Shown piece after piece: positions 7,892 to 16,572 of a stretch of DNA of 55,708 bases. The notes below the pieces were generated by a model. The model was not told the origin of the DNA. It ran no database searches and worked only from the letters and a program-made list of their open reading frames with translations. The translations under genes and the position numbers were made by a program. The stretch's first letter is position 1. Each line of letters opens with the position of its first letter. The stretch lies in assembly GCA_013360285.1 (NCBI GenBank), contig JABWCM010000007.1, positions 1 through 55,708 on the forward strand. Reading direction: 5' to 3'. The stretch comes from Myxococcales bacterium (GTDB lineage: Bacteria; Myxococcota_A; UBA9042; JABWCM01).

Positions 7892-9160
7892 TTAACCTTC
7901 TTTCTTTTTCCGGATTTTGCCGGCCCGGGGTTTAATGAGTTTGGTCAGATTATAAGCCACGGCCAAGCCCCAGATTTCCTGTAACGCATGGTCTGGTTTT
8001 TTTGACCGCGCCAATTCCGCGGGCTTTTTCTCACCCGAGAGTTCTTGCTCGCTCAGCTTTTCTTGTTGGGTTCGAAACAATCCGGCGATTTCCGTCGCTG
8101 AATATTTTTCTGCATCAACGAGCGAGGTCCAAATCCGGGTCGTGTCTTTACCATCGAATACGGTTAATTCGCGCAAGGTGACTGTGGACGCGGACGCGGC
8201 AGCGGGCGCTGTTTCCACCGGCTCTGCCTGGGCGGGTACATCGGCTGGGGCGTCCAGCGGAGCCTCCGCAGCCGCCGCGAAATTCTGTTCCATCACTTCG
8301 GCTGTGAGTTCGGTTAATGCTGCGGTTGCCGTTTGTGCGGGCGCATCCGAAGCCATAGTCGCAACTTCCAACTTGAGTTCAATGATGCGGTCGGTGGGGC
8401 TCAACTCATTTTTGGTGGTGTGGGCCATGGCGTCGTTTGCCAACGAAATCCAATGGCGGTCTTCGCCGCGATGATGAATTTCGATAAGCCGCTCGGTCGA
8501 AATATACTGAGGATCGGCCAACAACACGGTTTTGGGTCCCAGACGATCAATCATTTCGCTCGTCAATTCGGCTTTGCTCTGATTGGCCAAAACGACAGCG
8601 GCGTCGGCCAATAAGTCCGAATGCAGCGACACCAAAGCAACCATGTTCACCTGTGGAGGCGCTTTTTCGTCTCCCGTTGTGCCGCCTCGGCCAAAGGTTT
8701 CTGCGTTTTTGTCCGATTCGGCAAGTGTGATGGTCGCCTCATCGATATAATAGGGCTGCAAAGTTTGCCATTCATTGGTTGTGTTGTTTTTTTTGGCCCA
8801 CCGTGATGCGGAACGGCGGAACAGATCCTCAAGCGGTTGATAACCCAATCGTCCCCGGGCCTGCACCACTGCCGCCGAAGAGGGCGCTTCCTGTGGTTGC
8901 GAACCCGCTTTGGTTTTGACCAACGCCAAAAGATCAAACTTTTGCATCACGGCCATGATCGATTCGGTGCGGAACAACGACATTCCGACAACCAACCACG
9001 ACACAACGTGTCCTGGTAATTTTCGATTTCGGATCGACTGTTTGCCTGTAGCGACTAACGAATCACGAACCCAGTCATTGGGCAGTGCTTTTAAGAACTG
9101 ATCGGTATCATTGGTCCAGTCGCGGCTTGATACCGCTGCTAATGCGTCTCCAAGTCTCAT
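7892..9160 (-). CDS. IS4-like transposase relative lacking the catalytic Glu
   Basis: The 422-residue protein aligns by eye with IS4-family transposases from end to end. Residues 25-75 match the IS4 N-terminal domain (SLVATGKQSIRNRKLPGHVV). Residues 138-216 carry the RNase H-like fold with D140 (YYIDEATITL) and D216 (VLLADPQYIS). Residues 384-410 match the C-terminus (ARSKKPDHALQEIWGLAVAY). The Y-x2-R-x3-E signature is degraded to F362-x2-Q365-x3-L369, so the third catalytic residue is gone. An Ala/Pro-rich segment lies at 263-326. There is no frameshift or internal stop and I found no terminal inverted repeats. It is either a decayed element with an intact frame or a domesticated protein. 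Confidence 0.75.
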   Translation of the reverse strand: MRLGDALAAVSSRDWTNDTDQFLKALPNDWVRDSLVATGKQSIRNRKLPGHVVSWLVVGMSLFRTESIMAVMQKFDLLALVKTKAGSQPQEAPSSAAVVQARGRLGYQPLEDLFRRSASRWAKKNNTTNEWQTLQPYYIDEATITLAESDKNAETFGRGGTTGDEKAPPQVNMVALVSLHSDLLADAAVVLANQSKAELTSEMIDRLGPKTVLLADPQYISTERLIEIHHRGEDRHWISLANDAMAHTTKNELSPTDRIIELKLEVATMASDAPAQTATAALTELTAEVMEQNFAAAAEAPLDAPADVPAQAEPVETAPAAASASTVTLRELTVFDGKDTTRIWTSLVDAEKYSATEIAGLFRTQQEKLSEQELSGEKKPAELARSKKPDHALQEIWGLAVAYNLTKLIKPRAGKIRKKKEG

Positions 9161-9834
9161 GGTAAATCCAGCTCCTTATGGGCATCTATCGAGATGGTCC
9201 AGAACGTGTGCTAACGGCTACTACAACCTAACTAATCGGAATCGGCCGCTAATGGAACGTAAACTGCTCCTAAATTTTTTTTGCGTCAACTCTATAACAA
9301 CATTTTTTTGGGCCAGAGCCCTCAATTGATGACCTGCGGTGGTCGGAATGTTGTAACTATTTGTGATCATTAAGAATAAAAAAGATGAAAATCGAGGTCT
9401 TGTGTTTTGGGCATCGATTATTTTCGTGGTCCAAACGATGTCAACATGCGATCGTTTTTGAGCAACTTAACGCGACCCGAAGCAGTTCTTAAGTTGATCA
9501 CCACCGATTGGTGTGTTTTTGTTTTAACGGTGGCATCAATGAAACCCAGCTATCGTTATTTCGTTGTAATTATTATTATATTGTATGTGAAGTCCGCCAG
9601 TTCCACTTATTTTGAGTTGTCCGGAGCGGTCTTTAGCTTACTGACATTCAAAACAGAAATGAAAATAACAATTCTATTTTTGTTGAATTCAAATTTGTAA
9701 GTTTGAATTGGTACAAAGTTAGATAAAGACATACCCTACCGTCAGCTCTTAAGTTTGTCGATAGACCCAAATTTAGCGAGAGAAGTAGTCACTTTGTACG
9801 GTTAACGAGTTAGATAATCGGAGGATAGATTCGA
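9161..9834. other. AT-rich intergenic stretch without a convincing gene
   Basis: This 674-base gap is visibly richer in A and T than its neighbours, mainly from 9260 to 9800. A 97-codon frame from a TTG at 9407 ends in hydrophobic residues, but has no clear ribosome site and no recognisable domain; I do not call it. AATTCAAA (9686-9693) and TTTGAATT (9702-9709) form an 8-bp stem with an 8-nt loop and no T tract. Promoter elements for the minus-strand IS4-like gene may lie near 9161-9300 but none is distinct. Confidence 0.4.
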
Positions 9835-12800
9835 TTAGGGTGACTGGCAGGTATCTAAGCAACCATCGTTGTCGGAGTCCATCATCGGGTCGTAAAATGC
9901 TCCGAGAACTTTTTGGATCAGCAGCGTTACGTCCGACACGTCGATTTTGGTATCGCAATTGATGTCGGCGATCGAGAGTGGCCCATATTGGCACCCAGGA
10001 GGTGTGCCGACGCCTCCCGACAGGTCCCACAACACCACGAGCAGTTGGCATTGGATGTCGGCTATGTTGGTTGTGCCATTGGACGTGAGGTCCCCCGCCA
10101 CTTCACACACACCTAGGCCATCGCATTGGTCCGTGGTATCACAACAAACGTCAGACCAAACAAATACACATTCCCCTGCCTGACAGATCTCGTCGCTGCA
10201 CCCATTCCCATCCAAACAATCGGTGTCGTCATTACAAACCCCACAGTTGGGAGGCGTACACATGGATTCCATGACTACAACCGCGCCGTCTAAGGTGTGC
10301 TCAAGGGTTCCCACTTTAACCGTAACGCTATACGATCCGGGAACGCCGCCGGTTATGACCACCACGTGGGCTGTTTTTGAGTCGAGGACCTGTACCGACA
10401 ATACCGTGGATCCTTCTACCCACACCGACATCGACGGGGCAAACCCACTGCCGGTCAACGTCAATGTTTTTTGGGCGTTCATGTCCAACGCCATAGGTGT
10501 TACCGTTGTTAAGATAGGCGGGTCGGTTGGAACACCCGAACAGAAAGCATCGGCGTTATCCGCAGGTTTGCACCCGTATAGACACGGCAAGGTTGCGATG
10601 ACGTTTCCGTTTGTGCACGTGGTCAAGGTGTTGCCGTCGCAATAGTTGAAATTGGCTTTTTGAGCACAGAACCCAACAGCATTACAAATTGCCGATTTGG
10701 CGGTCTGGCTGCACCCGGCTTCGCACGTTATCTTAGCAAAAGCAGTTCCGCCAAAACAGCCGACAATACTCCCATCAATACAATGATTGCCATCCGCCAA
10801 GCCTGTGCAGGCTTCCGATGTAAGGCATGCAGCACCGTTTTGACTATCACCCACACACACGTCAGCGCACGTGGAGGTGGCAGTCGTTTTCCCGTCTTGG
10901 CAGGTCACAACTTGGGTTCCGTTGCAATAGGCGCCATTGGATTTGCCGTTGCAAAAGTCTCCCAATGTGCAGACCGCACCGGGAAATTCGGCGGTTACCT
11001 TACACGCTACCTCGCATGCGATGGTGGCCAGGGTAGACCCGTTGGCGCAACTGATGAGTGTCAACCCATCACAATAGTTGCTGTCCGGCATTCCGGCGCA
11101 GAATACATCGGTAATACATTCCGCGGCAGTGGTTTCGTCTCCGGGAATACATCCGGTGGCGCAAGTGGTGGAAATCGTTATGCTGCCGTTTTCGCATTGC
11201 ACAAGATTTCCGTCGACACACAGAGTGGCCGATACGATGCCCGCACAAACCCCTGATTTTGCGCATTGTGCGCCTGTCGGCTCGGGTACAGTGACACATC
11301 CGGCAGGACAATCTACCTTTGTGAGGAGGTTGCCATTGAGGCACGATACCCAGGTTGTGCCTGCACAGCTATTCCCGGTCGGTTTGCTGGCGCATTCCGC
11401 ATCTCCCACACAAGTCGCGGCCCCACTTTGTATCGAACAGGTTCCCGGGCATTCCAACGCTGCTTTCACAACACCCGCATCACATGTGGTCAACACATTG
11501 CCATTACAATAGTTGCCCCCGGCTTTGCCAATACAAAACGTAATGGGAATACATGCCGATGTTCCCGGTGTCGCGCCGGGCTGACATACACCTGTGCATG
11601 GCGTAGCCGCTTTCTCGATGCCGCCGGCACATTCGATCAACAGGTCACCATCACAATATTTGCCATCGACTTTGCCCGAACAATACCCCGCGCCGGCACA
11701 CACCGACCCGGCACAGCCATTTGTACACAACGTTTGCGAAACGAGATAACCGCCCAGACAACTCCACTGGGTCATGCCGACGCAGACGTTGCCATCCCCT
11801 TTTCCTTGGCATGGATTTAATGTGGCGCAGCCGGCGGTTATGCCGCTTCCGGGTGGGGCGGGTAAACACCCGTCGGTGCAGCTTTGTTCCTGCGTTATCT
11901 TACCGGATGAACAGGTGACCAACAGGTTGCCGATACAGTGTTTTCCGTCTGCCAGCCCCGCACAAGTACTGGGATAACACTCGTCGGCAACACCGATAGG
12001 ATTCTCTTTACATCCGGATGGGCACGACGTGGAACTTTGTACTTTTCCGTCTTTGCAATAGACCAGATTGTTGCCGTTACACCATGCGCCGTTGGCTTTG
12101 CCGGTACAAAAGTTCGTCGTTCCCGTACCACCGCTGCTGGGTTCTCCGGTGCAGGAAGCCGCATCCACCGCTTCCAGATAAGGAAAGGGATCGATGCCCG
12201 CGGTGTAGATACCGTTCGGGAAGATCGAAAAATGAAGGTGGGGGGAGGTATAAATCGCGTTCCCGGTATTTCCAAGAGTCCCGATGGGGTCACCGGCGTT
12301 GATGGGTTTCCCTGGGTATAGGTTCGGGGCGATCGTATCTAGGTGGGCGTAATAAAAACTCCAGCCACAAGCATTTTCGATAATCACATTGTTGCCTCCA
12401 ATGGAGTTGTTCGACTCCACCCAGGTGACGGTACCTGTAATGCAGGCAACAAGGGGTGTCCCTTTGGCTCCGAAGATGTCGTTGCCGAAGTGATCGCCGG
12501 CAATAAAGTCACTGTTGTCTTTGGATGAGGTTGGGTGGGGTGGACAGGAATAACTCAACGCATTGGGATCCCAGCCGCCATTGTGTGGACCATAAACCGG
12601 ATATCGTTCCATCGTTGGACCACACTCGCCGGGACCGTTACATTCCCCTTGTTGGCATCCATATGGGCAGGGTGACTGGCCGCTTAACTTACCGTCGGAG
12701 CACACGACCAGGCTGTTTCCACTGCACAATGTCCCGTTTCCGAATCCAACGCATGGGTCTGTTGCGTAACATTCGTCGGGAACCCCCACGGCATTTTGTT

Positions 12801-15363
12801 TACATCCGTTTGTACAAGGGGTTTCCGAAGTGACCTTTCCGCCCGAACAATAAACCAAGACGTCTCCGTTACACCACAAGCCGTTCACTTTGCCGCCACA
12901 GAAGCCGCTGTCGCCGACACATTCATCGGCAACGCCGGCGGGATTTTGTTGACATCCATTTGAGCACCACGACTGCGATGTCACCACACCCCCTTTGCAC
13001 ATCACCAAGTTGTCGCCATCACACCAGGCGCCGTCCAGTTTTCCCGAACAAAACGCCGAGTTATAACATTCGTCCGGTACTCCCGTGGGATTTTGTTTAC
13101 ATCCGTTGGGGCAACTGGTTTGTGTGGATACCGAACCGCCGGAGCATTGTACGAGTGTCGATCCATCACACCACGCACCATTGGTTTTGTCCGCACAAAA
13201 ACCGCCGACAGTACATGTGTCGGCCACTCCAATGGGGTTTTCTTTACATCCGTCGGCGCACGCCAACGTTTTGACAACGGCTCCCCCCGAACATGTGGTC
13301 AACACGTCTCCATTACACCAATCTCCATTTTGTTTTCCGCTGCAAAACCCGGAAGTGCTGATACACTCATCCGGCACACCCAAGGCGTTCTGTTGACACC
13401 CGTTGGGGCAACTGGTTTGTGAAACAACCGTACCGCCGGAGCACATCACCAAGGTGTCGCCGTTGCACCACAACCCATTGGTTTTTTGGGCGCAGAAGTT
13501 GGATGAATAACAGGCATCGGGCACGCCATCGGGGTTTTGTTGACACCCAAGAGGACATTGATTTTGCCATGTGACTGCTCCGTTTTCGCATAACACGAGT
13601 ATGTCGCCATTACACCAATATCCGTTGGCTTTACCCGAACAAAATCCCGTCGTTGCACATACATCGGGAACACCAATGGGGTTTTCTTGACACCCATTGG
13701 GGCATGTCGTCGACTTGGAAATCGCCCCATTGCTGCATGTAACCAGGGTTTGGCCGTTGCACCAATCCCCGTTGGTTTTGCCTTTGCAGAAATCGGTGTC
13801 GTTGATACACACGTCGGGTACACCGAGAGGATTTTGTTGGCACCCGTTTGGGCAGGTTTTGCTCGACGAGATATTCCCGCTTGTGCACGTCACCAGTGTA
13901 CTGCCGTCACACCAGTCCCCGTTTGTTTTGCCGGAGCAGAATCCTCCCGAGGTGGTTTTGCACGTATCGGGGGTGCCAATTGGGTTTTGCTGACACCCAT
14001 TGACGCATGTTTTTTGGGCGGCGATGTTTCCGTTGTTGCAGGTGACCAACACGTCTCCGTTACACCAATCCCCGTTTTGTTTTCCGCTGCAAAATCCCGC
14101 GGCGATACACTCATCGGCTACACCTAATTCGTTTTGTTTACATCCGTAGAGGCAGGTTTCACTGGAAGTGATTGCTCCGCCGCTGCACAACACCAATTCC
14201 GAGCCGTTACACCAATAACCATTGGTTTTGCCCGTGCAGAAACCGGTAACATAACATTCGTCCGGTACGCCGGGTGGATTTTCTTTACACCCTGCCGGAC
14301 ACGACACTTGAGTGGTTATGTTACCGGAGGAGCAGGTGACCAGGACGGTGCCGTTACACCAGTTTCCATTGGCTTTTCCGGTACAAAAGTTGGTGGCAAT
14401 ACACTCATCGTCAACCCCGGTGGCGTTTTCTTTACATCCGGCCGGACACGTGGTCTGAGACGCGATATTTCCGCCGGAGCAGGTGACTAAAACACTGCCA
14501 TTACACCATTTTCCGTTGGCTTTTCCGGTACAAAAGTTGGTGGCAATACACTCATCGTCAACCCCGGTGGCATTTTCTTTACATCCGGCCGGGCACGTGG
14601 TCTGAGATGCGATATTTCCGCCGGAGCAGGTGACTAAAACACTGCCATTACACCATTTTCCGTTGGCTTTTCCGGTGCAGAAGTTGGTGGCAATACACTC
14701 ATCGTCAACTCCGGTGGCATTTTCTTTACATCCGGCGGGACACGTGGTCTGAGATGCGATATTTCCGCCGGAGCAGGTGACCAACACGCTGCCATTACAC
14801 CATTTTCCGTTGGCTTTTCCGGTGCAGAAATTGGTGGCAATACACTCATCGTCGACTCCGGTGGGATTTTCTTTACATCCGGCGGGACACGTGGTCTGAG
14901 ACGCGATATTTCCGCCGGAGCAGGTGACCAACACGCTGCCATTACACCATTTTCCGTTGGCTTTGCCCGTACAAAAGTTGGTGGAATAACACTCATCATC
15001 GACGCCCGTGGGGTTGGATTTACATCCCGCTGGGCAGTTGGTTTGAGAAACGATGTTGCCTCCGGAACAGGTGACCAAGGTGCTTCCGTTACACCATTTT
15101 CCGTTGGCTTTTCCGGTGCAGAAATTGGTTGCGTAACACTCGTCGGCCACTCCAGGTGGATTGGATTTACACCCCGCCGGGCAGTTGGTTTGCGAAACTA
15201 TCTTACCGCCGGAACAAGTGACCAGGGTGCTTCCGTTACACCATTTTCCATTGGCAAGCCCTGCACAAAAGTCAGCCATGGCCAACCCAGGTGTCCACAG
15301 AACACAGACCAGTCCTATCATGAGGGTCATTCGGGCGATGGTTGCCCACAAATATGGTTTCAT
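9835..15363 (-). CDS. Giant Cys-repeat protein with M23 peptidase, IPT and dockerin-like domains
   Basis: The 1842-residue protein begins with a signal peptide ending near PGLAMA. About 18 repeats of 48-50 residues follow, pattern FCxGKxNGxWCNGxxLVxC-x8-C-x3-C-x6-GVxDEC, six Cys each. Residues about 920-1068 are an M23/LytM metallopeptidase: GDHFGNDIFGAKGT supplies the first His and Asp, and YAHLD and SPHLHFSI the HxH. Eleven more diverged Cys repeats follow. Residues about 1612-1700 are an IPT/TIG immunoglobulin-like domain. The C-terminus (NIADIQCQ, then ADINCDTKIDVSDVTLLIQ) is dockerin-like. M23 enzymes cut peptidoglycan cross-bridges or Gly-rich peptides. AAGGAG precedes the ATG. It starts 20 bases after the 3D-domain lipoprotein gene, so the two are probably one operon. 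Confidence 0.9.
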   Translation of the reverse strand: MKPYLWATIARMTLMIGLVCVLWTPGLAMADFCAGLANGKWCNGSTLVTCSGGKIVSQTNCPAGCKSNPPGVADECYATNFCTGKANGKWCNGSTLVTCSGGNIVSQTNCPAGCKSNPTGVDDECYSTNFCTGKANGKWCNGSVLVTCSGGNIASQTTCPAGCKENPTGVDDECIATNFCTGKANGKWCNGSVLVTCSGGNIASQTTCPAGCKENATGVDDECIATNFCTGKANGKWCNGSVLVTCSGGNIASQTTCPAGCKENATGVDDECIATNFCTGKANGKWCNGSVLVTCSGGNIASQTTCPAGCKENATGVDDECIATNFCTGKANGNWCNGTVLVTCSSGNITTQVSCPAGCKENPPGVPDECYVTGFCTGKTNGYWCNGSELVLCSGGAITSSETCLYGCKQNELGVADECIAAGFCSGKQNGDWCNGDVLVTCNNGNIAAQKTCVNGCQQNPIGTPDTCKTTSGGFCSGKTNGDWCDGSTLVTCTSGNISSSKTCPNGCQQNPLGVPDVCINDTDFCKGKTNGDWCNGQTLVTCSNGAISKSTTCPNGCQENPIGVPDVCATTGFCSGKANGYWCNGDILVLCENGAVTWQNQCPLGCQQNPDGVPDACYSSNFCAQKTNGLWCNGDTLVMCSGGTVVSQTSCPNGCQQNALGVPDECISTSGFCSGKQNGDWCNGDVLTTCSGGAVVKTLACADGCKENPIGVADTCTVGGFCADKTNGAWCDGSTLVQCSGGSVSTQTSCPNGCKQNPTGVPDECYNSAFCSGKLDGAWCDGDNLVMCKGGVVTSQSWCSNGCQQNPAGVADECVGDSGFCGGKVNGLWCNGDVLVYCSGGKVTSETPCTNGCKQNAVGVPDECYATDPCVGFGNGTLCSGNSLVVCSDGKLSGQSPCPYGCQQGECNGPGECGPTMERYPVYGPHNGGWDPNALSYSCPPHPTSSKDNSDFIAGDHFGNDIFGAKGTPLVACITGTVTWVESNNSIGGNNVIIENACGWSFYYAHLDTIAPNLYPGKPINAGDPIGTLGNTGNAIYTSPHLHFSIFPNGIYTAGIDPFPYLEAVDAASCTGEPSSGGTGTTNFCTGKANGAWCNGNNLVYCKDGKVQSSTSCPSGCKENPIGVADECYPSTCAGLADGKHCIGNLLVTCSSGKITQEQSCTDGCLPAPPGSGITAGCATLNPCQGKGDGNVCVGMTQWSCLGGYLVSQTLCTNGCAGSVCAGAGYCSGKVDGKYCDGDLLIECAGGIEKAATPCTGVCQPGATPGTSACIPITFCIGKAGGNYCNGNVLTTCDAGVVKAALECPGTCSIQSGAATCVGDAECASKPTGNSCAGTTWVSCLNGNLLTKVDCPAGCVTVPEPTGAQCAKSGVCAGIVSATLCVDGNLVQCENGSITISTTCATGCIPGDETTAAECITDVFCAGMPDSNYCDGLTLISCANGSTLATIACEVACKVTAEFPGAVCTLGDFCNGKSNGAYCNGTQVVTCQDGKTTATSTCADVCVGDSQNGAACLTSEACTGLADGNHCIDGSIVGCFGGTAFAKITCEAGCSQTAKSAICNAVGFCAQKANFNYCDGNTLTTCTNGNVIATLPCLYGCKPADNADAFCSGVPTDPPILTTVTPMALDMNAQKTLTLTGSGFAPSMSVWVEGSTVLSVQVLDSKTAHVVVITGGVPGSYSVTVKVGTLEHTLDGAVVVMESMCTPPNCGVCNDDTDCLDGNGCSDEICQAGECVFVWSDVCCDTTDQCDGLGVCEVAGDLTSNGTTNIADIQCQLLVVLWDLSGGVGTPPGCQYGPLSIADINCDTKIDVSDVTLLIQKVLGAFYDPMMDSDNDGCLDTCQSP
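14401..14988. repeat. 147-bp tandem repeat inside the Cys-repeat gene
   Basis: Units beginning ACACTCATCGTC start at 14401, 14548, 14695 and 14842, exactly 147 bases (49 codons) apart, and differ at only a few positions. They encode protein repeats 3-6 and part of 7. Neighbouring repeats are much more diverged, so this block looks recently expanded or homogenised. Confidence 0.85.
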
Positions 15364-15383
15364 CCTGACTCTCCTTGTGGTGG

Positions 15384-16340
15384 TTACCGCTTAAACGTGG
15401 ACCAGGTTGACAACGGCGATGTGGTGTTTCCGTTTTTGGCTCGAACCGCAAACGCATAGGGTGTGTTGGTCATCAGCAACTGTAGGTTATAACTTGTCTG
15501 AGTGATGGACGCCTGCCAGTAGTGATGCCAACTCCCCCCGGAGAATGCTTTAACATAAAGCTCATATCCATCGGCTCCGGATACCTGTGACCACGTCAAG
15601 TTAACCGTTGCTTGCCCTATTGTGGACCACCCCGAGGGCCATAATCCGGACGGGGCGGTCAGCATAGTGGTGCCACCTCCAAAGGGACTCGGGTCTCCCT
15701 TGGCATGGGCCGTTTGGGTGACAAATATTTTGGATGTACCTGCTTTGGGTTTGGCTCCTGTTGCGCCCATATAGATGTCGAGATGTTTCCCTTTGATCGC
15801 TCCGCCGGTATCGTCTGCGCGATACCAACCCTGTTCCGAATCGATCCATACGTACCAACCCAGCGGAATCAAAGTGGGATCCACGGCAATCGAATACTGT
15901 TCGATCAGCGTTTTGCCGCTTGCCCCCGTCACGCCCGATACGTGAGCGAAAACCGCGCTGCCGCAGTTGTTGAGCCACTGGTAATTCCACATCCACCCGC
16001 CGCCGCCGGAAACATACTTCACGTATTTTCCATCGTTGCCGATACCGGTGCCCTGCATGGCGACACCGTATCCTGAGCATAAAAACTCTTTGTGATAACA
16101 TCCCGACAAATTCGGGTGATTACACAAAATCTCAGTATTTCCCGTGTTTTGTCCAGATGTTGAGGCTTCATTCGCCAATGTGTAGTGTGTTAACGTAACG
16201 TCGGTCAACGTGGTGTTGTCGGCCACAATCGGTAAGATAGCGGTTCCCAACACCTCGTCGTCTGGTGGTACGTCCGTTTCACAACCAGTTATTATTATGG
16301 CAAAAATGAGACCATAACCAAGTAAGTGCATCATGCGCAT
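15384..16340 (-). CDS. 3D-domain lipoprotein with C-terminal fibronectin type III domain
   Basis: The 318-residue protein starts with a lipoprotein signal (FAIIITGCE, Cys as the mature N-terminus). The middle holds a 3D domain (PF06725, double-psi beta barrel): YSIAVDPTLIPLGWYVWI, then YRADDTGGAIKG and LDIYMG supply the three Asp that name the domain. 3D domains occur in MltA-like lytic transglycosylases and Rpf-type factors, so cleavage of peptidoglycan glycan strands is plausible. The last 90 residues look like a fibronectin type III domain (NLTWSQVSGADGYELYV, PYAFAVRAKNG). The downstream partner is the M23 Cys-repeat protein, so the pair may act on the same cell-wall substrate. AAGGTG precedes the start. 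Confidence 0.82.
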   Translation of the reverse strand: MRMMHLLGYGLIFAIIITGCETDVPPDDEVLGTAILPIVADNTTLTDVTLTHYTLANEASTSGQNTGNTEILCNHPNLSGCYHKEFLCSGYGVAMQGTGIGNDGKYVKYVSGGGGWMWNYQWLNNCGSAVFAHVSGVTGASGKTLIEQYSIAVDPTLIPLGWYVWIDSEQGWYRADDTGGAIKGKHLDIYMGATGAKPKAGTSKIFVTQTAHAKGDPSPFGGGTTMLTAPSGLWPSGWSTIGQATVNLTWSQVSGADGYELYVKAFSGGSWHHYWQASITQTSYNLQLLMTNTPYAFAVRAKNGNTTSPLSTWSTFKR

Positions 16341-16572
16341 GGTGGTTCACCTTACTTTTAGGAAAAGGTTGGAGAGAATCGATCTACCCATTCCGCTCAA
16401 GTTGTCTCTCCCGGCTTGGAGCGTAATCCTGTTGGGCCGCTGTTGACAATGACCTGGATCAAGATTTGCCGTTAACGGTTTCAAGTTTGGACCACAACGT
16501 CTCTCTCGTGTAAACTCCGCATCGACGGTTCAAAAGCCGGAACAGACCCTAACTTAAAAGGAAATCGGGTCC

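Noticed and set aside
9407..9700. Small gene with a hydrophobic C-terminus
   Set aside because: TTG start without a ribosome site, AT-rich composition and no recognisable features.
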